Made by a program: the position numbers and the translations under genes. Source: an uncultured Porphyromonas sp. (GTDB taxonomy: Bacteria; Bacteroidota; Bacteroidia; Bacteroidales; Porphyromonadaceae). From it: 22,873 bases of DNA. Positions 15,973-22,873 of this stretch are shown piece after piece. Each line of letters begins with the position of its first letter. The first letter of the stretch is position 1. A model generated the notes under the pieces. The model had not been told where the DNA came from. It worked only from the letters and a program-made list of their open reading frames with translations, and did not search any database. The DNA lies in NCBI GenBank assembly GCA_945867245.1, contig CAMBHQ010000001.1:1-22873 (forward strand), in the 5' to 3' direction.

Positions 15973-16365
15973 ATGAACAATATCGTAACAACAGTACAAC
16001 AACTATCAGCCCTACAGACAACGACATATATATATGCCGTTCTTGTGCTAGTTGTAGCGTTTGCTGTAGCCTTTGGAATAGCTAATGCTATAGCATGGCA
16101 GGGGGGCAATGACCGCTCTTATATTAAGCGTCGCATCACTACAGCAATTATAGGCTTGTTAGCTTCTCTAGGCTACTGGCTCTATTGTATTGCTGTTGTA
16201 GCAGATAATGTACGCAATCAAGGATTTCGTGCACAGTATGAGAATACAGCTGCGTTAGCTTTGGGGCTAATAGTAGTGGGCTATGTAGGTCTATGCTTTC
16301 TTGTCGCCGTGGTAGCGAGAAAGTCTAAGTTTGGATCTATCTTAGGGGCTGAGAAGGAACACTAA
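15973..16365 (+). CDS. Small three-helix integral membrane protein
   Basis: The protein has 130 residues with three clear hydrophobic segments, about 18-42, 53-76 and 92-117, separated by short polar loops (GGNDRSYIKRR and DNVRNQGFRAQYEN) and ending in a short charged tail (ARKSKFGSILGAEKEH). Positive residues cluster in the first loop and the tail, which suggests those face the cytosol. There is no enzymatic motif. It sits between the exported lipoprotein and the cytosolic tubulin-like protein with gaps of 22 and 12 bp, so a membrane anchor or coupling role for the cluster is plausible but only inferred. Not recognised as a named family. Confidence 0.8.
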   Translation: MNNIVTTVQQLSALQTTTYIYAVLVLVVAFAVAFGIANAIAWQGGNDRSYIKRRITTAIIGLLASLGYWLYCIAVVADNVRNQGFRAQYENTAALALGLIVVGYVGLCFLVAVVARKSKFGSILGAEKEH

Positions 16366-16377
16366 CGAGAGCGAACT

Positions 16378-17973
16378 ATGGCTAAAAAACTATTTGTTCT
16401 GGGGATAGGCGGTACGGGGATGCGCTGTATCGAGAGCCTTATTCACCTATGTGCTATGGGGATGTTTGACGACACAGACTTACATCTACTAGCCCTCGAT
16501 ACCGATAAGAATAATGGGAATTTCTCCCGTCTGAAAGCCCTTAAGGATGCTTATCTGGGGGCCAAAGGGGGGACTGCCGAGCAGAGACAAGCCTTGCAGG
16601 ATACCTTTTTCTCAGCCAACCTCAAGTACTACGAGTTTAGTCCCGATTATGAAACAAAGAGTAGCTTCAAGGCGATCTTTGGCTACAGCGATACTCAGTT
16701 CCGAGCTCCTGAGCAGACAGGTCTTGTAGACCTTATGCTGAGCGAGTCTGTTATGAATTTCAATCTACGCCACGGCTATCGAGCCCAAACGCATCTAGGC
16801 TCTATGATGATGTACCACTCTATATTGGAGGAGGCAGAACGCTCGGGCAGTGGTTTGCGTCGCTTCCTCGACGAGTTGGTAAACGACTCTCAGAGTGGCA
16901 ATCCTCGTATCTTCATACTAGGCTCTGTCTTTGGAGGAACGGGAGCTTCTTCGATCCCTATTATTCCACAGGCTCTAGGGGATGCTGTACTCAAGGTTAG
17001 CAATGGGAGTGTAGACCTAATGGGGCGTGCTTATTTTGCATCTACTTTGTTGACGGCTTATTTCAGCTTCCGTAATCCAACAGCCAGCGAACTCAAAGAG
17101 CAATTGGTGATTGCGACATCGGACAAGTTTGCACTCAACTCTCAGGTGGCTATGATGTTCTATTCGAGCGACCCTACAGTCCGATCTACATATCAGCGAT
17201 TCTATATGATGGGGACAGCTGGCCTAGATTGGAAACCTATGGCTCAGGAGGATAATAGCCCAACGATTACGGGGGGAGATAAGCAGGAGAATGACTCGCA
17301 TTATATCGAGCTTTTGGCTGCAATGGCGGCCTGGGACTTTTCTAGACTTAGCGAGGATACACTCCGTGGAGAGAAGTCCGAGGCTAAGCCACGCTATCTC
17401 TATCGCTCTATCGAAGATACTGGTGTTTTGGAGTTTCAGGATTTTGTCGGGGCTGACTATGCCGAAGAGTTTGCTCGTAAGGCAGGTATGTTACTTGTCT
17501 TCTCCATCCTGAGTAATGGCGAAAATTATGATTTCGTAGCAAGTACTCAGGCGGGTAGGCAAAAAGAGTTTGTGGCCTATAAGGATATTGATCCTCAGCA
17601 GGTAGCAGCAGTCAAAAAGTACTTCGACCTCTTTCATGTCTATGTGGATGCTCAGGGGAGCTTCCGTGAGGGGTGGATACGACAGCTGCATCGTTCGGCT
17701 GGCGGTGGGGAGCGTTTCCTATTTGGTCCTACCATATTTTCGCCAAACGATGCGAGGACTTTGTCCAAGATTAAGTTTAACGAAGGTCTGTATCGCAATA
17801 GTGGCGTAGCTGGAGGCAAGGGCTTCTCGACTGGCTGGTTCTCAAACCAGTTCGATGCTTTCAAGGAGGAGGTAGTCAAGGTTCTCAAAAACAACGAACC
17901 TAAGATGACCAACCGAGGCGAGCAACTCTACAAGATGGTGTACGATGCCCTTAAGGCTCTGTATAAATTCTAA
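16378..17973 (+). CDS. Tubulin/FtsZ-superfamily GTPase-like protein (Tubulin_2 type)
   Basis: The protein has 531 residues. The N-terminus MAKKLFVLGIGGTGMRCIESL has the first nucleotide loop GxGGTG (residues 9-14), and LHLLALDTDK follows (about 37-46), as in FtsZ/tubulin. The tubulin signature loop appears as VFGGTGASSIP (about 184-194). These features fit the large prokaryotic Tubulin_2 group, longer than FtsZ (near 400 aa). Residues after about 260 are not conserved with FtsZ, and there is no FtsA/ZipA-binding tail. The protein has no signal or membrane segment and should be cytosolic. It is 12 bp after the membrane protein and 15 bp before the Hsp70-like gene. Whether it polymerises cannot be told from sequence; the T7-loop catalytic Asp was not confidently located. 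Related families have been proposed to act in membrane remodelling. Confidence 0.85.
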   Translation: MAKKLFVLGIGGTGMRCIESLIHLCAMGMFDDTDLHLLALDTDKNNGNFSRLKALKDAYLGAKGGTAEQRQALQDTFFSANLKYYEFSPDYETKSSFKAIFGYSDTQFRAPEQTGLVDLMLSESVMNFNLRHGYRAQTHLGSMMMYHSILEEAERSGSGLRRFLDELVNDSQSGNPRIFILGSVFGGTGASSIPIIPQALGDAVLKVSNGSVDLMGRAYFASTLLTAYFSFRNPTASELKEQLVIATSDKFALNSQVAMMFYSSDPTVRSTYQRFYMMGTAGLDWKPMAQEDNSPTITGGDKQENDSHYIELLAAMAAWDFSRLSEDTLRGEKSEAKPRYLYRSIEDTGVLEFQDFVGADYAEEFARKAGMLLVFSILSNGENYDFVASTQAGRQKEFVAYKDIDPQQVAAVKKYFDLFHVYVDAQGSFREGWIRQLHRSAGGGERFLFGPTIFSPNDARTLSKIKFNEGLYRNSGVAGGKGFSTGWFSNQFDAFKEEVVKVLKNNEPKMTNRGEQLYKMVYDALKALYKF

Positions 17974-17988
17974 ATTAATCAATTCTCT

Positions 17989-20900
17989 ATGGCAAACAAA
18001 GGTCTACTGATAAAAAGCTATACAGATAAGACGGGGTCGCGTGGTGTTTGGAATGAGCTAGACGATACGCACTCGTATATTCAAGGGATACGCACAGCCG
18101 AAGTACAGGATGGGGGGAAAGCTGATATCCTATCTTCGCTCATCTCGGGCTTACCTTCACCTTGGGCTCGGGCTAAACTTTTTGAGTTTGCCCTCAAAAC
18201 GCTCAATACCCCAGACCCTAATATCGCTAAGGCGGGGCTAATGACTGTCTATGATGGTATTCATGGAGAATGGCGTGGTCTAATAGCTTTGATAGCCTTA
18301 TTCGGGGATCGTATTTCCTTTAGTACTCCAGTCTATCTTGATTATCGTGGGAATAACTACGATATAGCGGCCGCAATGGGGCGTATGCTCTTTGACGAGC
18401 GTGATATCTGGAGCAACCAAGACAAGTTAGCTCAGAATAAGGACGAGCTACCATTCCTGCATCTGATATATTACAATAGAGTTCTTATAGGTGGAACTTC
18501 TCCTCTGACAGGTGTCTTTACCGGAGTAAGCTATGATCTGGGGGCTGCTGGAGACATACCTTGGTATCGTAATGGCAAGTTGGAAGACCCTAGTAAGCTC
18601 CTCAATACAGATCAGCTTAATAAGGTCTACATCTTTGTTCGTAATCTGCGTAGCAATATCGTAGACTATGAGCGTAAGATTAACTCTTGTCGTGCTGGAC
18701 GCCCTGTGATCGAGCTAACGGGCTTCAAAGGAATGCTCGAGAGGTGGGAGAACGAGCTTGATAACCTTGGTCAAGGTAGCCTGAGGAAGCAGGGACCTAT
18801 CGCCTCGTATAGTAATCTCTCTAGCCCAATAGCTGATCTTTTTTATAGCAATGTCCCTGTATATCTCAAATCGGACTACAGCTTTACCTACTCTCTTCCA
18901 TCAGGGGAGTATCAGACGATTGACGACATACAGTCCCTGCTGAGTGAGCATCAGGCCGTCCTGGGGTGGATTGATGGAGATACAGCTGGGAAGAACTATC
19001 TCGAGAACGCTCCTGCATACTACCTGCGTGTCGAGGATATAAGTACGGGGGTTAAATACTTTTTCACTGTGCCCTTGTCAGAGCGGGCATTGACCATCTT
19101 CCGTACTAGTATCAGTAATTTGCTGGGCTATGGTACAGAGCAACGTACCAGACTTACGGCTAAGCTGACCGAAGAGGGTAAGCTCGCCGTAACGATGACT
19201 TTGGATATTGACGGTGCTCCTGTCGCTCTAAATACCCGTGAGTACACCATTACTTGGATGGACACTGGGCGTGTAATTCTGTGGCCAAACTTCCAGAGCG
19301 AAAACTGGACACACTACTATCTGTACACCGAGTTTACAGGCAATGCTGAGCAGAGGTTCTATCCAATATTCTCGGATAAAAATGGCTATATCTGCGAGGA
19401 GCATCAAGCAGATAAGCTATATGTCTATCGTGGTGGTGATAGTGGGCATCCCGACGTAAAGCCAGAGCGCCTAGTTACCTATCCTGGTCTTGACAAGGTG
19501 CAGAGCGACAAGCCCGTGTATGATATACTAGGCATGGAGCGCCCTGTAGGGGTACTAGCGGCTACTACTCGTTTACAGGGGGTAGATGTCTCGGCAGGTT
19601 ATCTAATTATTCGTACTGACAAGGTGGGGCTAGAGGATTTAGGAGAGAATCTACACCGTCAAGAGGCCATAGTGGGTATCGACTTTGGTAGCAATAATAC
19701 ATGTATTTATTATTCGACGAACCAAGGAGACCCTCAACCAATCCAGTTCGATAATACTCGCCTAGTGCTCGTCGGGCAGGAAAATCATAACCAACGAGCC
19801 TTGGCAGACCTCAATGAGTTGCTCTTCTTTTCCAATACTCCTGCTCGGAATGGACAGTTTAAGAGCTGGCTACACGAGCACGAGGAGACCTATAATGCGA
19901 ACCAACAGCATCGCGAAATAGCAGGTGGTGTCCCCGTTAATAGAAATAACATATATGTGCGGGAGATGGATGCCTTCAAGATAATAACCCAGGCGGGTAT
20001 CTTGCACTACAATATGAAGTGGTTGGACGATGATAAGGGTCTGATGAAGAAGAAAGCCTTCCTGAAGAGCTTATGGTTGCAGGCCTGTGCTTACCTCTTC
20101 CGAGTACAGGCTAAGCCAGTCAAGGTTTTCTGGAGCTATCCAGGCTCTATGATGCAGTCTGATGTCAATAATCTGGAGAACCTCTTTGAGGAATTGTGCA
20201 AGAAGCTACGCCCAATCAAATTGGCTACCCCTAGACTAAGTGAAACGCTGATAACAGAGGCTGAGGCTGTATGTCGCTATGCCTTGTCTCAGGACTTCGG
20301 GTTGACGGATCGCAATTTGATACTCGGTATCGATGTGGGGGGGAGTACGAGTGATATTCTACTACTGGCCAAAGACCCACAGAACGGATATCGCAATACC
20401 CTGCTACACGAGAGTTCGGTGCGTATAGCCGCAGGTGTTTTGGCGGATGCGATTAAAAAGAGCGACGCCTTCCGTCAGGCTGTCTATAGCTTTCACGAGG
20501 GAAACGCCAGGAGTGTGTACCTAGAGAATATCAAGGATATTCTGAGCATCCCCGAGAAGGCTCCATTCTTCCTAACAGGTATCTTTGACCAGTTGGACGA
20601 GGAGGGCTTCGACGCATTCTATACCAGTTTGTCAGAGCGTAATAAACGCATATTTGTAATCCCAGCCTATATAACTGGGCTATTGCTCTACTACTCGGGT
20701 ATTCTTATAGGCAAGACTCTACACAAGTACAACCTAACAGACATAAAGGAAGTATATGTTCTCGCTTTTGGTAAAGGCGGGCGTATATTCCACTGGCTCA
20801 CCAATACCCCAGGAAGTCGTTTGACAAAGGAATACTATCGCGATTGTCTCAATGCTGGTGTTGGTCTAGTACTGGAGGATTGTAATATCCAAGTAGACTT

Positions 20901-21387
20901 CCGTGATGAGGAGAAGATACGCCTCGATAATAAAGCGGAGGTTGCTAAGGGAATGTGTACGGATATGAGCAGTCTGTGCACGCGGAATAGGGACGATATG
21001 CACGACATCTGTGGCGAGGAAAACGTGCGTTATATGCAGACAGATGGCTCTCCTCTATCTTTCAGAACAGACTCCGAGTTATATGCTGACTATTTCCAAG
21101 AGTTGAGTCGATTCTCCTTTAACGAGACTCCCAACTTTTCGGCCTTTATGGAGATATTCTACGACTTTGTTTCTGAACGCACAGATATATGTCGTGATGC
21201 CCGCTCTTTACTCGAGGGCGAACTAAGAGATTTGCCTGGTCGTATTGGCAACCTGCTAGCCAATGACCCCGAGTATCGCAAGGCTCAGCGTAATGCAGTA
21301 AATGGTAGGTTTGCTTACCATCAGCCGATCCTTATAGCCGAGGGTTTGGCTTTCCTGCGCACAATTATAGAGAAGTTGCTCAACTAA
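17989..21387 (+). CDS. Large protein with N-terminal unknown region and C-terminal Hsp70/actin-fold ATPase
   Basis: The protein has 1132 residues. The C-terminal half is an Hsp70-like (ASKHA) ATPase: phosphate-1 motif IVGIDFGSNNT (Asp565), an Hsp70-like VFWSYPGS strand (about 713-720), phosphate-2 motif LGIDVGGSTSD (Asp782) and adenosine motif VLAFGKGGR (Gly928). The spacing 565-782-928 is close to that in DnaK. No DnaK substrate-binding domain follows. The first ~560 residues are not recognised; they include SGLPSPWARAKLFE (53-66) and a beta-rich segment (about 280-550). It is cytosolic by sequence. It lies 15 bp after the tubulin-like gene and is very likely co-expressed. A nucleotide-driven partner or regulator of the tubulin-like protein is the natural inference. 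Confidence 0.85.
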   Translation: MANKGLLIKSYTDKTGSRGVWNELDDTHSYIQGIRTAEVQDGGKADILSSLISGLPSPWARAKLFEFALKTLNTPDPNIAKAGLMTVYDGIHGEWRGLIALIALFGDRISFSTPVYLDYRGNNYDIAAAMGRMLFDERDIWSNQDKLAQNKDELPFLHLIYYNRVLIGGTSPLTGVFTGVSYDLGAAGDIPWYRNGKLEDPSKLLNTDQLNKVYIFVRNLRSNIVDYERKINSCRAGRPVIELTGFKGMLERWENELDNLGQGSLRKQGPIASYSNLSSPIADLFYSNVPVYLKSDYSFTYSLPSGEYQTIDDIQSLLSEHQAVLGWIDGDTAGKNYLENAPAYYLRVEDISTGVKYFFTVPLSERALTIFRTSISNLLGYGTEQRTRLTAKLTEEGKLAVTMTLDIDGAPVALNTREYTITWMDTGRVILWPNFQSENWTHYYLYTEFTGNAEQRFYPIFSDKNGYICEEHQADKLYVYRGGDSGHPDVKPERLVTYPGLDKVQSDKPVYDILGMERPVGVLAATTRLQGVDVSAGYLIIRTDKVGLEDLGENLHRQEAIVGIDFGSNNTCIYYSTNQGDPQPIQFDNTRLVLVGQENHNQRALADLNELLFFSNTPARNGQFKSWLHEHEETYNANQQHREIAGGVPVNRNNIYVREMDAFKIITQAGILHYNMKWLDDDKGLMKKKAFLKSLWLQACAYLFRVQAKPVKVFWSYPGSMMQSDVNNLENLFEELCKKLRPIKLATPRLSETLITEAEAVCRYALSQDFGLTDRNLILGIDVGGSTSDILLLAKDPQNGYRNTLLHESSVRIAAGVLADAIKKSDAFRQAVYSFHEGNARSVYLENIKDILSIPEKAPFFLTGIFDQLDEEGFDAFYTSLSERNKRIFVIPAYITGLLLYYSGILIGKTLHKYNLTDIKEVYVLAFGKGGRIFHWLTNTPGSRLTKEYYRDCLNAGVGLVLEDCNIQVDFRDEEKIRLDNKAEVAKGMCTDMSSLCTRNRDDMHDICGEENVRYMQTDGSPLSFRTDSELYADYFQELSRFSFNETPNFSAFMEIFYDFVSERTDICRDARSLLEGELRDLPGRIGNLLANDPEYRKAQRNAVNGRFAYHQPILIAEGLAFLRTIIEKLLN

Positions 21388-21400
21388 GGAGGATAAAGTG

Positions 21401-21432
21401 TGGCTGTGTCGTAAGTAATTACGATGCAGCCA
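21401..21432 (+). other. Hairpin with GUAA tetraloop between the two Hsp70-like genes
   Basis: In RNA, 21401-21414 pairs with 21419-21432 over 14 positions (two of them G-U) and closes on GUAA, a GNRA tetraloop. It lies 13 bp past the stop of the 1132-aa gene in a 115-bp gap, the widest within the cluster. No T-run follows, so it is more likely an mRNA stability or processing element than an intrinsic terminator. No -7 box was found between it and the next ATG. Confidence 0.55.
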
Positions 21433-21502
21433 TACGCACCACCTTCTACGTGTTTGACTCAGATTGCTAACGAATAGCCTACGATATTACTACTAAGCAA
21501 AT

Positions 21503-22873
21503 ATGATTATAAATGCTCTCATACTATATGTACGGAGTAATTCTATTGTCCCCATTGCCTTGTTAAACAATAAAGAGGTTGAGCTAAATGGAAAGCACCT
21601 TAATCCGATATGGCTATACTTCTACGAAAATAAGGACAATGTTCGTGTAGACTTTGGTTTGGAGTATCGCCAGCACTACGAGCAGAATAGACCGCTCTAT
21701 CACGGAGATATCCTCTCCAAGCTCTGGGACGAAGATGCTACCTATGATTATGGCTTTACCCGTCGTCAAATGCGTTATATCTTTGAGGACTCGGGTATTT
21801 GGCAAGGCTTGTCAGAGGCTTATCGTGCTTTAGGTACAGGCTTACGAGGAGATGCACGCATACCCTTAGCTCTATGTTTCCATCCCGAGGTAAAGGCTGT
21901 GCATCAGCAAGAGTTTGTGCGCCTAATACGAGAGGGAATATACTTCGACCTCCTTGCTTATGGTATGCCCTTGGAGAGTTGTGCTTGGCAGGCTTGGCTT
22001 AAAGAGCAAACAGGCACATTGCAGGGAGAACAAGTTTTGGCTATTCAGACTCTATCACCTGATATGTACATCTCTGCTTTCTCGGCGGAACAACCTTTAA
22101 CGTTGGCCAAAGGGCAGACTTTTATTGGGCAGGGGAGAGACCTTCGTAGGCGTGCCCTCGTGAGTCGCATTGTGTATCAAGTTAATCGGGTAAATCGCTT
22201 CCTCAAGAGCGAAGCTGAGATACAGAGGGAAATTGAGCGTCATATACATCTGCACGCAGAGGAATGGATAGCTCGTCTAGACGCTACAAGTGCTCGGGGG
22301 ATACCGATTAGATACAATAACATCAGTTTTGCCTGTGCCCTCAATAGTGTGGAGTCTGCTACAATTAGGCACAGTGAAGTTGAGGCAGATATTAGTCGCC
22401 AAATAGAGGCTCTCGTAGATGGAATTATTACGGAGGCCAACAGTCTATTGACAGCAGGGCGTCGCTATACACAGCTACTCCTTATTGGGGATGCTTGTCA
22501 AAGTCAAGTCTTTCGTAAGCTTCTGATGGATAAGCTGGGGTTAGGGGAGGAGCGTGTTCGTGCCTTCTCAGAGAGGGATTTAGCTCTAGTGTTGAGGGCT
22601 TACTTCGAGATTAAGCCCGAAGCCTTGCTCTCGCTCGAGCAGAGCTGTGCTGAATGTGGAGCAGAGCAGTTGTTGCGCCTTACCGAAGACAAGGAAGATC
22701 GCCTAGCCGGAATTGAGGAGGGGAAAAAACGCCTCACAGAGGAGGAGCGTAAGCGACTACTTAGAGAGTTTCAGACGGCCTCTGATCGGGGGAACGAACT
22801 TCTAGAACGTCGTGAGTTTGCTCAGGCACTTGAGTTTTTTGAGATAGCTAGAACCAAACAACCTGATAACCAA
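21503..22873 (+). CDS. Degenerate Hsp70-like protein with C-terminal TPR; runs off the window
   Basis: An open frame of 457 codons runs from ATG 21503 to the edge without a stop. The plan follows an Hsp70/actin-type ATPase with eroded motifs. The N-terminal strand (ILYVRSNSIVPIAL) lacks the phosphate-1 Asp-x-Gly. VLAIQTLSPDMYISAF (178-193) sits where phosphate-2 should be but lacks the Gly-rich loop. LLLIGDACQSQVFRKLL (about 325-341) matches the adenosine-motif strand with the second Gly changed to Asp. A charged linker follows, then GNELLERREFAQALEFFEIA (about 431-450), the start of a TPR. It is probably a non-catalytic scaffold or adaptor. Start chosen as the first ATG in frame after the 115-bp gap; it is AT-rich just upstream. 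The Hsp70 relation is inference from motif order, and the TPR call is moderate. Confidence 0.65.
   Translation, partial: MIINALILYVRSNSIVPIALLNNKEVELNGKHLNPIWLYFYENKDNVRVDFGLEYRQHYEQNRPLYHGDILSKLWDEDATYDYGFTRRQMRYIFEDSGIWQGLSEAYRALGTGLRGDARIPLALCFHPEVKAVHQQEFVRLIREGIYFDLLAYGMPLESCAWQAWLKEQTGTLQGEQVLAIQTLSPDMYISAFSAEQPLTLAKGQTFIGQGRDLRRRALVSRIVYQVNRVNRFLKSEAEIQREIERHIHLHAEEWIARLDATSARGIPIRYNNISFACALNSVESATIRHSEVEADISRQIEALVDGIITEANSLLTAGRRYTQLLLIGDACQSQVFRKLLMDKLGLGEERVRAFSERDLALVLRAYFEIKPEALLSLEQSCAECGAEQLLRLTEDKEDRLAGIEEGKKRLTEEERKRLLREFQTASDRGNELLERREFAQALEFFEIARTKQPDNQ

Noticed and set aside
16378-17973. Cell-division FtsZ
   Set aside because: The protein is longer than FtsZ, lacks the FtsZ C-terminal binding tail, and sits among vWA and Hsp70-like genes rather than in a division cluster.
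17989-21387. Housekeeping DnaK or MreB/ParM
   Set aside because: A 560-residue N-terminal extension, no DnaK substrate-binding domain and no grpE/dnaJ neighbours argue against it.
21401-21432. Intrinsic terminator
   Set aside because: No T-run follows the stem on either strand.

Overview
The window looks like a Bacteroidales chromosome segment, most likely Porphyromonas or a close relative. The evidence is a serine protease with a type IX secretion (T9SS) C-terminal sorting domain beside a PorV/PorQ-family barrel, three BACON-domain lipoproteins, a DUF4248 gene, a small 'MKKxYxxPSVE' peptide, and promoters of the Bacteroidetes type (TAnnTTTG at -7, TTTG at -33). By eye the G+C content is near 50 %. 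No transposase, integrase, tRNA or rRNA gene was seen.

Layout. Positions 1-1810 (minus strand) hold a small peptide gene followed by a large surface lipoprotein that runs off the left edge. A lone plus-strand DUF4248 gene lies at 2112-2387. Positions 2388-2707 hold a repeat-rich intergenic element and a strong terminator. Positions 2708-10810 (minus strand) form a tight five-gene operon: three paralogous BACON lipoproteins, a subtilisin-like (S8) protease and a PorV/PorQ-like barrel. This looks like a cell-surface/secreted module with its own T9SS shuttle-type protein. Positions 10811-11891 are a 1.1-kb gene-free region with DnaA-box-like sites, an AT-rich core, a second copy of the 23-bp repeat element, a near-consensus promoter and a strongly structured leader RNA. 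Nearly all genes point away from this region, so it is a candidate replication origin.

Positions 11892-22873 (plus strand) encode a PMCA-type Ca2+ P-type ATPase followed 9 bp later by an unusual cluster: a lipoprotein with a vWA-like domain, a three-helix membrane protein, a tubulin/FtsZ-superfamily GTPase (Tubulin_2 type), a 1132-residue protein ending in an Hsp70/actin-fold ATPase domain, and after a 115-bp gap a second, degenerate Hsp70-like protein that enters a TPR at the right edge. The first four genes of the cluster are spaced by 12-22 bp. I infer a tubulin-like polymer or switch working with an Hsp70-type ATPase and tied to the cell envelope through the membrane protein and lipoprotein, possibly linked to calcium. 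Its function is unknown. This cluster is the main candidate for an undescribed system here.
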